The notes: a model not told the origin generated them from the sequence alone. DNA of 16,306 bases from an uncultured Bacteroidales bacterium (GCA_937910305.1 CALEPS010000004.1:1-16306), one strand, 5' to 3'. Shown: positions 5,604 to 12,911, numbered from the stretch's first letter. Translations and numbers: made by a program.

Positions 5604-6559
5604 TATTGTTGCTCGGTATTGGTATTTTTATTTGCTTTGATTTGATCAAGGAATGCCGCCAAAGAATCAAAGTTCTCGTCAAATAAATCCGGGTCACCGT
5701 CCAATATCTGCCGGAAAGTATCTTCGGACATCTGCTTGAATACGTATTTGTCTTTAACGTCCTTGATATGGATACGCGTACGGATACCTTTCACTTTGAT
5801 GATAATATCTTCACCGCTCAATCCGCAAGCTTCCACATAGTTAAACAACTCCTCATTGGATTTGTCAAGTACTATCGGTGAACCGTCTGGAGAGGTGAAC
5901 ACTGTTGTAGGACGGGCTTTCATGGATTTGGCAGCAGTCGATATACTACCGATCAAATCCGCTTGCCATGCAGGATTGGGTGCCGCAAAACGGAAAGCCA
6001 CCTCATTGATTCCAAGGTATTCGTATTTGTCAACCGTCTCCCAGAAAGCATCCGGCTCGTATGAGTTCTTAATCTCGATGCTAACGTGGTGCGGTGCCAA
6101 ACGAGCATTCAAACTGGCTTCCAATATAGCCGCCACAAAGTCAGGACTGCTAAAAGCAGTATTCTTTTCGATGGCTATAAACTCGCGGTCGTACCGGTTA
6201 TCAATCAGCACGTGACACCATGGCTCATCTTTCTCTTTGTGTTTGCGGAAATTCTCATGTTTGGTGATGGTCTTCCGAGGGTTGGAAATCATGAGTATAA
6301 CCAGTCCGTTGTTCTCCCATACCACTTTGCTGCCGTACAATATTCGTTCTTTGTTTTTCTCTCCCGAAGATGTGGTAGTTTCAAGCAAGCAGCATTCAAA
6401 TTGCCGACCGCCGTTCAGATCGTCATGGAATATCTTTTGTATAAAGTCTTGTTTGTCTTTGGGAGTGGGTAATGGAGTAGTGTCATCCCCTTGTCCGAGG
6501 AACATACCCACGTTCTTTACTTCATGGAATGAAAAATTGTAAATCGCAAATGCTGCCAT
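5603..6559 (-). CDS. Hypothetical protein of 318 residues, first gene of unknown operon
   Basis: The protein starts MAAFAIYNFSFHEVKNVGMF, a beta-strand opening with alternating aromatic residues. The first 180 residues look mostly beta (LVILMISNPRKTI, CHVLIDNRYDREFIAIE), with helices at about 140-160 (DFVAAILEASLNARL) and 200-230. The C-terminus is an acidic helical tail ending KANKNTNTEQQ. There is no signal peptide, P-loop or nuclease signature. The overall layout (strand-rich N-half, an FIAIE-type strand before a helix, then a VSIEIK strand) reminds me loosely of RexA/DUF4747-type phage-exclusion proteins, but this is a shape impression, not a match. It leads a promoter-to-terminator operon with the 214- and 79-residue genes and is divergent from the ORF6N gene. 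Confidence 0.65.
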   Translation of the reverse strand: MAAFAIYNFSFHEVKNVGMFLGQGDDTTPLPTPKDKQDFIQKIFHDDLNGGRQFECCLLETTTSSGEKNKERILYGSKVVWENNGLVILMISNPRKTITKHENFRKHKEKDEPWCHVLIDNRYDREFIAIEKNTAFSSPDFVAAILEASLNARLAPHHVSIEIKNSYEPDAFWETVDKYEYLGINEVAFRFAAPNPAWQADLIGSISTAAKSMKARPTTVFTSPDGSPIVLDKSNEELFNYVEACGLSGEDIIIKVKGIRTRIHIKDVKDKYVFKQMSEDTFRQILDGDPDLFDENFDSLAAFLDQIKANKNTNTEQQ

Positions 6560-6598
6560 AGAATATCAATAACTGGTTATTTTTCCGTAAAAAGCGTG

Positions 6599-6629
6599 CA
6601 AAGTTACTACATTTTTTCGAGATATGCAA
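6599..6629 (-). promoter_or_regulatory. Promoter of the three-gene operon
   Basis: On the minus strand TTG (6627-6629) and TAACTTTG (6599-6606) are separated by 20 bases, matching the Bacteroidota -33/-7 pattern. The start codon follows at 6559. A 35-base block around it (6597-6631) recurs at 15737-15771 with four differences. Confidence 0.75.
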
Positions 6630-6667
6630 GTATTTCCCCTACATTTTCAAATAAATCTACGTATTTA

Positions 6668-6699
6668 TTTGTCTATGTCAATTTTTTTTCGTACCTTTG
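6668..6699 (+). promoter_or_regulatory. Promoter of the ORF6N gene
   Basis: TTTG (6668-6671) and TACCTTTG (6692-6699) are 20 bases apart, a close match to the Bacteroidota consensus. The start codon is at 6818, leaving a leader of about 110 bases that contains two palindromes. This promoter is divergent from the one at 6599-6629. Confidence 0.75.
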
Positions 6700-6757
6700 C
6701 ACCCGATTTTGTGCGATTTCAGTTCATTCCATTTTGGAAAATACTCAAAATCCAACC

Positions 6758-6774
6758 TGTGCAAAAATTGCACA
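6758..6774. promoter_or_regulatory. Palindrome 1 in the ORF6N leader
   Basis: TGTGCAAAAATTGCACA: outer seven bases of each arm are complementary around AAA. It shares the core CAAAWWTTG-like layout with the palindrome at 6785-6801 and lies between the promoter and the start codon, suggesting an operator. Confidence 0.55.
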
Positions 6775-6780
6775 AGTTCG

Positions 6781-6805
6781 AACCGGTCACAAATTGTGAC
6801 CAGTT
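6781..6805. promoter_or_regulatory. Palindrome 2 in the ORF6N leader (probable operator)
   Basis: The core GGTCACAAATTGTGACC (6785-6801) is a perfect palindrome around one base, extended by AAC / GTT arms with one mismatch. Its 25 bases match, in inverted orientation and except for the central base, the 25 bases at 7044-7068 inside the gene. Confidence 0.7.
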
Positions 6806-6817
6806 ATAGACCACGAT

Positions 6818-7735
6818 ATGGCTAAGAAGAACGAAATAGTAAAAGTTGAAAAGGAGCAGTTATCAACAACTAATCATATCGAAAATTTGATAGTTGATGT
6901 TCGTGGTAAGCAAACAATGCTTGATCGCGATTTGGCGATACTATATGGTGTAGATACCAAAGTATTGAACCAAGCAGTAAAACGTAATATCAATCGCTTC
7001 CCAGAACATTTCCGTTTCCAGTTAACGGATATGGAAAGAAATGAACTGGTCACAAATTGTGACCGGTTACGAATGCTAAAGCATTCAAGTGTAAATCCTT
7101 TCGTTTTTACAGAGCAAGGAGTAGCTATGCTTTCTACTGTATTGCATAGCGAAACAGCTATTAGTGTCAGCATTCAAATCATGGATGCGTTCACTACTAT
7201 GCGCCATTTTATTGCATCCCACGCGCAGGCTTTTCAACGCCTCGAAATCATCGAACGCAATCAGTTGGCACTCAATGTACATCTTGCGGAAAACGACAAG
7301 AAGTTCGAAGAGGTATTTCGGCGTTTGGATGAAGGTGCTGCTGCTCCAAAAGAAGCTATCTTCTTCGATGGTGAGTTTTTTGAGGCAAGAGTGCTGTTGG
7401 AGAAGTTGATTAAGATGGCAAAGAAGCGTGTCGTCATCATTGACGGCTATATTGATGCAGCTACGTTTGATATGCTTGACGTGCGTGCGAAAGGTGTTAC
7501 CGCTGACATCTATTCCGATGGAGAGCATAAATCCCTTCGTGATGCGCATAATGCGTCCAAAGGTAAACAACCGATCAACACGCATAAGTGGTCAAACTCC
7601 TCGCACGACCGTTGGATCATCGTCGATGATACGCTCTACCATTGCGGTCATTCCGTCAAGGATTTAGGCAAGAAATTATCCGCTATCATGCGTATGGATT
7701 GGAATCCGGATGTGGTATTAAATGCCGTAAAATAG
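6818..7735 (+). CDS. ORF6N-domain protein with PLD-like C-terminal domain
   Basis: Residues about 20-130 form an ORF6N domain, a DNA-binding fold related to KilA-N of phages: IENLIVDVRGKQTMLDRDLA, LYGVDTKVLNQAVKRN, RFPEHFRFQL, then FTEQGVAMLS. Residues 130-175 are helical (EIIERNQLALNVHL) and probably a coiled-coil linker. From 180 the protein is PLD-like: RVVIIDGYID, then SSHDRWIIVDD at about 260-270 and a GHSVKDLGKK turn. Only one HDR is present in place of the two HxK motifs of active phospholipase D enzymes, so I expect binding or regulation rather than catalysis. Such proteins are common in Bacteroidales mobile regions, often annotated as ORF6N proteins. The start is the only ATG after two leader palindromes; autoregulation is likely. 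Confidence 0.85.
   Translation: MAKKNEIVKVEKEQLSTTNHIENLIVDVRGKQTMLDRDLAILYGVDTKVLNQAVKRNINRFPEHFRFQLTDMERNELVTNCDRLRMLKHSSVNPFVFTEQGVAMLSTVLHSETAISVSIQIMDAFTTMRHFIASHAQAFQRLEIIERNQLALNVHLAENDKKFEEVFRRLDEGAAAPKEAIFFDGEFFEARVLLEKLIKMAKKRVVIIDGYIDAATFDMLDVRAKGVTADIYSDGEHKSLRDAHNASKGKQPINTHKWSNSSHDRWIIVDDTLYHCGHSVKDLGKKLSAIMRMDWNPDVVLNAVK
7044..7068. promoter_or_regulatory. Operator-like palindrome inside the ORF6N gene
   Basis: The 17-base core GGTCACAAATTGTGACC (7048-7064) is identical to the leader core at 6785-6801. It encodes part of residues 76-84 (ELVTNCDRL). Either the protein binds its own coding region or the leader copy arose by duplication of coding sequence. Confidence 0.6.
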
Positions 7736-7737
7736 AC

Positions 7738-7762
7738 TTGAGGTCACAAATTGCAACCTCAA
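7738..7762. terminator. Inverted repeat after the ORF6N stop, third related core
   Basis: TTGAGGT (7738-7744) pairs with ACCTCAA (7756-7762) four bases after the stop. The interior carries GGTCACAAATTG, the same left half as the operator palindromes. There is no T run after it, so it may be an operator-type site rather than a terminator. Confidence 0.45.
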
Positions 7763-7816
7763 AATAGAATACAAAACCCTAATACACCAACGAAACAGAA
7801 AGTAATTAACACCCCC

Positions 7817-7832
7817 GCGTAGATAACTACGC
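7817..7832. repeat. Short perfect hairpin
   Basis: GCGTAG, ATAA, CTACGC: six-base stem with a four-base loop in the gap between the ORF6N gene and the switch-like leader. It lacks a T tract on either strand. Confidence 0.4.
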
Positions 7833-7866
7833 AAGACATACATAAAATAGCGTTTTAGCCAGAGAC

Positions 7867-8101
7867 TTGGATTTTGAAATCTCGACAGTTTCAAATCTAA
7901 TTACAGACCAAGGACAAAGCTACAGAAACGCTCACGCTTGCGCGTGGGCTTTGTCCGTAAATAGTTTGGTCTGTAAAGGTAGTCGAGAACCTCAAAATCC
8001 AAATGAAAGAATCGTGAAAGGCTCACGCCTTTTTATGTGCTTTTTTGAAAAATACAGACAATCGTAGTAAACCTGCGAATGGATTTTGAAATACTCGACC
8101 T
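7867..8101 (+). ncRNA. Switch-like structured leader before the prenyltransferase gene
   Basis: A nested inverted repeat spans 7867-8002. The outer stem is 7867-7886 with 7982-8002 (17 pairs around a small internal loop). The middle stem is 7901-7911 with 7966-7976 (11 perfect pairs). The next is 7912-7920 with 7948-7956 (nine pairs), and the tip is CACGC / GCGTG with loop TTGC. The outer left arm is repeated at 8080-8099, ending two bases before the ATG at 8102. The right arm (7982-8000) can therefore pair either with the upstream arm or with the ribosome-binding region. A terminator-like hairpin (8017-8034) sits between them. This is the layout of a leader that chooses between two folds. 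It matches no RNA family I can name, and there is no coding sequence in it. Confidence 0.65.
8017..8034 (+). terminator. Terminator-like hairpin inside the leader
   Basis: AAAGGC, TCAC, GCCTTT form a six-base stem with a tetraloop and continue into a T run (8030-8034). It is placed after the long-range hairpin and before the UbiA-type start, where a transcription attenuator would be. The stem is short, so its strength is uncertain. Confidence 0.5.
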
Positions 8102-8995
8102 ATGAATAAAATCCTCAACATCTTACGCTTAATGCGTATCGAACAATGGACTAAGAATGCCTTTGTGTTTTTGCCGTTGTTCTTTGATCGTCATTTCTTC
8201 GAATGGCAGTATTGGCAACCGAGTTTGATTGCATTCTTTGCATTCAGTTTTGCGGCAAGTGGCATCTATTGTTTCAATGACATTTATGACGTAGAAACAG
8301 ATAGACAACACCCGAAGAAATGCAAACGTCCCATTGCTTCCGGTGCTATCTCAATCGCGGAAGGCTATGTTATTACCGTTCTTTGTTGGCTTCTATCGGC
8401 AGGACTAATCTTGACGGATTACTTCGCTTTCAGCAATCACACACTCCTTTGGGCTATCATTGCTTTCTACGTAGTAATGAACCTTGCGTACTCCACGAAA
8501 CTCAAACAGATTCCGATATTGGATGTCTTCATCATCGCTATCGGCTTCGTGCTCCGCGTGTTTGCCGGAGGTATTAATGCGCATATCTACATATCCTCGT
8601 GGATTGTGCTGATGACATTCCTGTTGGCTTTATTTCTCGCTTTTGCCAAACGCCGTGACGATGTTGTAGAATGGGAAGCAACAGGTACTTCTCGCCGTAA
8701 AGGCATAAATAAGTACAACACTGCTTTTATGAACCAAGCTATGACAATCGTTGCTACACTGACGATGGTTTGCTATATCATGTACACAATCTCGGACAGC
8801 GTTATTGAGCGTATCGGCAACCAATACCTCTATATCACTTCTATCTTCGTATTGGCAGGAATAATCCGCTATTTACAAATCGCCATTGTGGATGTCAAGA
8901 GCGGTAGCCCGACAAAGATATTGCTAAAAGATCGGTTTATCCAATTGTGTATCGCAGGTTGGCTGATAGTCTTTGCTATTATCTTGTACATATGA
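8102..8995 (+). CDS. UbiA-family prenyltransferase, decaprenyl-phosphate phosphoribosyltransferase type
   Basis: The 297-residue membrane protein has about nine hydrophobic segments. The first Asp-rich motif is NDIYDVETD (about residues 59-67), followed by KKCKRPIASG. The second conserved part is YSTKLKQIPILDV then GFVLRVFAGG. The N-terminal LMRIEQWTKNAFVFLPL and the RPIASG motif fit the subfamily of mycobacterial Rv3806c, which moves 5-phosphoribose from PRPP to polyprenyl phosphate at the inner membrane, better than quinone-pathway UbiA enzymes. The neighbours (phosphatase, epimerase, small transporter, GT-C enzyme) support that reading. Its start overlaps nothing upstream but follows a complex leader; its stop overlaps the next start by four bases. 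The substrate is inferred, not shown. Confidence 0.85.
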   Translation: MNKILNILRLMRIEQWTKNAFVFLPLFFDRHFFEWQYWQPSLIAFFAFSFAASGIYCFNDIYDVETDRQHPKKCKRPIASGAISIAEGYVITVLCWLLSAGLILTDYFAFSNHTLLWAIIAFYVVMNLAYSTKLKQIPILDVFIIAIGFVLRVFAGGINAHIYISSWIVLMTFLLALFLAFAKRRDDVVEWEATGTSRRKGINKYNTAFMNQAMTIVATLTMVCYIMYTISDSVIERIGNQYLYITSIFVLAGIIRYLQIAIVDVKSGSPTKILLKDRFIQLCIAGWLIVFAIILYI

Positions 8996-9588
8996 AAAAA
9001 ATAGCAGCTTTTGATTTCGATGGAACCATAACGCGCAAGGATACGTTGATTGAGTTTTTGCGTTTTACCGGTGGAAGTGCGCGGTTCTATGCCGTATTTA
9101 CACTTTATTTTCCGCTTTTGGTCTTGATGAAACTGAAACTCTACTCCAACGAAAAGGCGAAAGAGAGAATCTTTGCACACTATTTCAAAGGTATGCCGAT
9201 AGAGCAGTTTGATGACTTGTGCAGTAGGTTCTTTGAACAGAAAGGTCAATCGCTCATCTATGCGGAAGCAAAAACTCAAATCGCTAAGCACAGAGCGCAA
9301 GGTGACGAGATCGTTATTATTTCTGCAAGCATAGAAAATTGGGTGTGCCATTTTGCAGAAGCATTGGGAGCCGACAAGTTGCTTGCAACCCAAATAGAGG
9401 TACGAGACGGCAAAATCACAGGTCATTTCCTCACGGCTAACTGTTACGGCAAAGAGAAAGTAAACCGCTTATTGAGTGCCTATCCCGAAAGAAGCAACTA
9501 CTACCTTCTTGCCTACGGAGACAGTCAAGGCGATAAAGAACTGCTGCAATTTGCAGACGAACAACATTACAAACAATTTAGACAATGA
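8992..9588 (+). CDS. HAD-superfamily phosphatase (IB type)
   Basis: I take the ATG at 8992 (MKKIAAFDFDGTI), which overlaps the UbiA stop as ATGA; the longer frame would read backward into that gene. The 198-residue protein has motif I FDFDGTIT with nucleophile Asp8 and Asp10, a helical cap between about 20 and 90, motif II VIISAS, a Lys in YGKEKVNRL, and motif IV YGDSQGDKELL. This is the HAD-IB pattern seen in phosphoserine-phosphatase-like enzymes. In this operon its probable job is to remove the 5-phosphate from polyprenyl-phospho-phosphopentose made by the UbiA enzyme, a step done in mycobacteria by a different phosphatase family. The enzyme class is clear; the substrate is inferred. Confidence 0.85.
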   Translation: MKKIAAFDFDGTITRKDTLIEFLRFTGGSARFYAVFTLYFPLLVLMKLKLYSNEKAKERIFAHYFKGMPIEQFDDLCSRFFEQKGQSLIYAEAKTQIAKHRAQGDEIVIISASIENWVCHFAEALGADKLLATQIEVRDGKITGHFLTANCYGKEKVNRLLSAYPERSNYYLLAYGDSQGDKELLQFADEQHYKQFRQ

Positions 9589-9941
9589 ATATAATTCTGA
9601 TTTTATTGAGTGTCTTGCTCAACTGCGCAGCGCAATTGCTGATACGCAAAGGCATGTTGATTGAAGGCGAAGTAGGCATGCAAAACATGTTATCCCATGT
9701 TGGTTCGATGATTACAAACGTTTGGCTATGGGGGGCAATGCTGTGCTATGCGCTGAGTATCCTTTTGTGGATGTCGGTTTTGAGCAAAGTGGAAGTGAGT
9801 TATGCGTATCCGTTTTTGAGTGTAGGATATGTAGTGTCCGCTGTGGCAGGATACGCGTTGTTTAACGAAAATCTTACGCCTATCCGCATTGCCGGTATCG
9901 TTGTGATTTGTATTGGTGTTATCTTAATCTCCCGCAGTTGA
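9585..9941 (+). CDS. Small multidrug-resistance/EamA-like transporter, probable lipid-sugar flippase subunit
   Basis: The 118-residue protein has four transmembrane helices: ILILLSVLLNCAAQLLIRKG, then LWGAMLCYALSILLWM, then PFLSVGYVVSAVAGYALF, then IAGIVVICIGVILISRS. The conserved Tyr/Pro loop VSYAYPFLSVGYV is the SMR/EamA half-domain signature seen also in ArnE/ArnF, which flip undecaprenyl-phospho-aminoarabinose. The start overlaps the HAD stop by four bases (ATGA), and one base separates its stop from the next start. In context it is a good candidate to flip polyprenyl-phospho-pentose to the periplasmic face for the GT-C enzyme. It would need to dimerise, as SMR proteins do. A drug-export role is less likely given the operon. 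Confidence 0.8.
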   Translation: MNIILILLSVLLNCAAQLLIRKGMLIEGEVGMQNMLSHVGSMITNVWLWGAMLCYALSILLWMSVLSKVEVSYAYPFLSVGYVVSAVAGYALFNENLTPIRIAGIVVICIGVILISRS

Positions 9942-9942
9942 T

Positions 9943-10911
9943 ATGAAGTATTGGATCTTTGGAGGAAACGGCTTTGTTGGGAGATACTTGGCAAATGCTT
10001 TAATAGAGTGCAAAAAACAAGTGGTTGTTTGCGACTTGCACGATACATTGCATAAGGACATTCAACCCTCGTGCGAGTATCTGCGCGTGGATATCCGAGA
10101 CGCGGAAGTGCTGGCTAAATTGCCGATAGCCAAAGATGATATCATCATCAATATGGCCGCCAACCAATACCACACAAAAGTACCCAAGAACCGCGAGGAG
10201 TATTTCCGTAGCGTCAACACAGAAGGAACTCGTAACTTGTTGGCTATGATGGAGCAGAATGGTTGCACGAGATATATCATGTTCTCCACGGACATGACTT
10301 ATGGCAAACCGCAATATCTACCGGTAGATACAAAGCACCCACAAAATCCGTTTGGACCTTACGGACAAAGCAAACTGCTCTCGGAGCGACTTTGCCGTGA
10401 GTATCGCGCAAAGGGAATGAATATTACCATATTCCGTCCGCGTATGATTATGGGACCGGGACGTGCAGGCATTCTGCTCAAACTATTCAAACTGATAGAT
10501 CTCAATTTGCCAGTTCCTACAGTGGGAAAGGGGCACAATCACTATCAAATGATTTCTGTTTTTGATTGTGTGAGTGCAGTGCTTTGTGCAATTGATAAAG
10601 GCATACCCAACAAAGAATACAACCTTGGTTCAGAGAATGCCCCTGACGTACGTGCGTTATTACAAAACACCATTCAACAAGCGCACAAGCATTCGTTCGT
10701 TATTCCGACTCCCGGCAAGTTAGTTAAAGCGACCTTGCGGTTCTTTGATAATATCGGCTTGACACTCATGTACCCGGAGCAGTTTATGATAGCAGACGAG
10801 GAATATATCCTTGATATCTCCGAAACGAAGAAGGACTTAGGTTGGCAACCAAAATACAACGATGCCGATATGTTGGCAGAGGCGTATAGTAATTACAAAA
10901 AGAGCAAGTAA
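9943..10911 (+). CDS. NAD(P)-dependent epimerase/dehydratase (extended SDR)
   Basis: The 322-residue protein opens with the Rossmann motif FGGNGFVG (residues 6-13). A conserved NMAA strand end follows, then the catalytic triad region: FSTDMTYG and YGQSK (Tyr-x-x-x-Lys). A C-terminal part contains FRPRMIMGPGR and the family's late ISVFDCVSAVLCA and YNLGS motifs. Extended SDRs act on nucleotide or lipid-linked sugars. In an operon that builds a polyprenyl-phospho-pentose it could change ribose to arabinose, perhaps like DprE2; the partner oxidase DprE1 is not in the window. It could also act on another sugar nucleotide. Its stop and the GT-C start share one base (TAATG). Confidence 0.8.
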   Translation: MKYWIFGGNGFVGRYLANALIECKKQVVVCDLHDTLHKDIQPSCEYLRVDIRDAEVLAKLPIAKDDIIINMAANQYHTKVPKNREEYFRSVNTEGTRNLLAMMEQNGCTRYIMFSTDMTYGKPQYLPVDTKHPQNPFGPYGQSKLLSERLCREYRAKGMNITIFRPRMIMGPGRAGILLKLFKLIDLNLPVPTVGKGHNHYQMISVFDCVSAVLCAIDKGIPNKEYNLGSENAPDVRALLQNTIQQAHKHSFVIPTPGKLVKATLRFFDNIGLTLMYPEQFMIADEEYILDISETKKDLGWQPKYNDADMLAEAYSNYKKSK

Positions 10912-12656
10912 TGAAGAAGTTAATTAATATATTAGAGACTCTCCCCGAGTGGGCATTCCTATTGATTTATTTAGGAACACTCTTTTGTTACAAAACCATT
11001 GTTGGAATACAAGGATTCGACATGTGCGACGAAGGCTGGGGATTAAGTGCGTACCAACAGATATTCAATGACCCCACAGCGTGTGAATATCAATTCCTAT
11101 ACTACAATACACTACTTGTTGGCGGCTTGTGGAATCTCGTTTTTGGTTCTTTGGGTTACTTTGGTTTCCGTTTATTAGGTGCGTTGTTTTCAACGGCTAT
11201 CGCCTATATTGTCTATTTCATGTTACGTAAGGAAGTCAATCGATGGTGTATCTTCGTCGGTATTATGCTCTTTAACTTGGGATATGGCATGGTTTTCCAT
11301 CATAATTGGATGGCTGCTTTTGGAGTCGCGCTTTCAGCACTATTCCTATACAAAGGCTTGTCCGAGTCAAACAAATGGTGGGTGCTTTCTGCCGGAATAA
11401 TGGTTGGAATCAATATCTTTAGTCGTATCCCGAATGTCTCCATGTTCGCGCTGGTACTGGTATTTATTCCGTATTACCTCTACATAAAAAACTTCCGTGC
11501 AACACTTCGCATTGCATTGTCAGCAATAATAGGCGTGATTATTGGAATAGGCATTGAAATGCTTTTGATTTATTCCTTGGGACATTTTGATGTATTTGTG
11601 GATAGTATTACTTCCGGCTTTTCGGCTGCTTCAGCAGGTGATAGCACGCATAGTCTTTCACGTACAATTGGAATATACAAAGGTAATTATTATACTATCT
11701 TCAAGCAACTGGCATTCTTCCTGTCTGTACCCATGTATGTGTATTTTGCAAACAAACTGATACACAACGAGAAATATCGCAAAATAATCCTATGGACTGC
11801 CGCTGCTTTCTATTTCCTATTCATATGGAAAATGGCGGAATCCACATTTATGATTTATGGTATATGTTACCTTGTTTATTGCGTATACATACTAAAGCAC
11901 CCGCAAGATAAGAATGCAATATACCTCATCTCAATTGCCTCAATCATCCTATTCTTCCTTCCATTTGGAAGCGATTATGGTGTTGGAAATATGGGACCGA
12001 GTTGTATTTGGATAGCCACACCTCTTGCGATGGGTCTTCTCTATAAATTGCTCCAAGAGCGCGATAGTATAACCTACAGGAATGCACGTATCTTTGTTTG
12101 TGTGTTCATTCTTGCTCTTGCAGGTAAAACGGTGTACAGCACAAGTCTCAACTGCTATTTCGATCATGGTTCGCGTCTTAAGAAAACAGCCAGACCACAG
12201 GCAGCATTGGCAACAACATACACCTCTCCAGAAAAAGCTGCGCAAATAGACACTTTGATGGTACACTTGCAACCGCTCGTTAAAAAGAACGATTACCTAT
12301 TGTGCTATCAATGTATTTCTACCATTAACTATCTGACCGAAACCCGACCATATTTAGGAAACTCATGCCCTTGGACTTACACCGCACCTGATATGGAGCG
12401 CCATTTCAAGAAGTCCAAAGAAACCATCACAACATTACCTGTTATTGTGCGTAACAAATCAGGTATTGCCTCTTGGGAGAAACCTTCCAAAGATTGGGAT
12501 AACACCTCGGCAGATGACCAATGGAATTTCAACACTCGCAAAATTGAACTCATCCAAGGTTTCATCCGCGACAACGATTATTCCATCCACTGGGAGAACG
12601 ATTTATTCCAAATCCTCGTACCTTCTACGCAAAAGAATAAATTGCCATGCTCTTAG
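10911..12656 (+). CDS. GT-C-type membrane glycosyltransferase
   Basis: The 581-residue protein has about ten transmembrane helices in its first 420 residues and a soluble C-terminal domain. The first outer loop, just after helix one, holds FDMCDEGWGLSAYQQIFNDP: the paired acidic residues (Asp then Asp-Glu) of GT-C enzymes that use lipid-phosphate sugars. His-rich VFHHNWMAAFG and RIPN motifs follow in later loops, as in PMT and arabinosyltransferase families. It would accept the flipped polyprenyl-phospho-pentose and add it to a periplasmic or surface acceptor. The C-terminal domain (SCPWTYTAPDMERHF, IHWENDLFQILV) may hold the acceptor site. The start overlaps the epimerase stop by one base. 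The sugar and acceptor are unknown. Confidence 0.8.
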   Translation: MKKLINILETLPEWAFLLIYLGTLFCYKTIVGIQGFDMCDEGWGLSAYQQIFNDPTACEYQFLYYNTLLVGGLWNLVFGSLGYFGFRLLGALFSTAIAYIVYFMLRKEVNRWCIFVGIMLFNLGYGMVFHHNWMAAFGVALSALFLYKGLSESNKWWVLSAGIMVGINIFSRIPNVSMFALVLVFIPYYLYIKNFRATLRIALSAIIGVIIGIGIEMLLIYSLGHFDVFVDSITSGFSAASAGDSTHSLSRTIGIYKGNYYTIFKQLAFFLSVPMYVYFANKLIHNEKYRKIILWTAAAFYFLFIWKMAESTFMIYGICYLVYCVYILKHPQDKNAIYLISIASIILFFLPFGSDYGVGNMGPSCIWIATPLAMGLLYKLLQERDSITYRNARIFVCVFILALAGKTVYSTSLNCYFDHGSRLKKTARPQAALATTYTSPEKAAQIDTLMVHLQPLVKKNDYLLCYQCISTINYLTETRPYLGNSCPWTYTAPDMERHFKKSKETITTLPVIVRNKSGIASWEKPSKDWDNTSADDQWNFNTRKIELIQGFIRDNDYSIHWENDLFQILVPSTQKNKLPCS

Positions 12657-12895
12657 CCGTCAGATTCCGATATTACACAGCAACAACTCCCTCATTTGAC
12701 ATTGTGGAGTTGAACGACAAACAATGGCGTGAGTTCTTTCTTTTGGAGCGCAGTTTCATGCGCATGGAATGGATGATCAATTTCCTCAACCGCCAACACC
12801 TCCGCCACAAAATCAAAGAAATCTGGTGGATTCCCTTCGACGACCAATCTGCTCTCCACCTTGACGAATCCGCTGTCATTCACAAACGCGATTGA
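12647..12895 (+). CDS. Uncertain 82-residue frame after the GT-C gene
   Basis: The frame begins at an ATG overlapping the GT-C stop (ATGCTCTTAG), as expected for a coupled last gene, and encodes a basic, Trp/Phe-rich protein (FFLLERSFMRMEWMINFLNR). An equally open frame lies on the opposite strand (12692-12961), so coding potential is ambiguous. I recognise no family. It may be a gene remnant or chance. Nothing else is visible in the 364 bases between the GT-C gene and the CHAT gene except the palindrome at 12912-12926. Confidence 0.25.
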   Translation: MLLAVRFRYYTATTPSFDIVELNDKQWREFFLLERSFMRMEWMINFLNRQHLRHKIKEIWWIPFDDQSALHLDESAVIHKRD

Positions 12896-12911
12896 AGATT
12901 CTTCCTTTGCG

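Noticed and set aside
6776..6784. GTTCGAACC resembling a tRNA T-arm
   Set aside because: There is no acceptor, D-arm or anticodon stem around it; it is flanked by two operator-like palindromes.
7867..8002. Retron msr-msd-like RNA
   Set aside because: The nested inverted repeat has a similar outline, but no reverse transcriptase gene is near; the next gene is a prenyltransferase.
8869..9426. 185-residue minus-strand open frame
   Set aside because: It is antisense to the end of the UbiA gene and the HAD gene, both with clear motifs.
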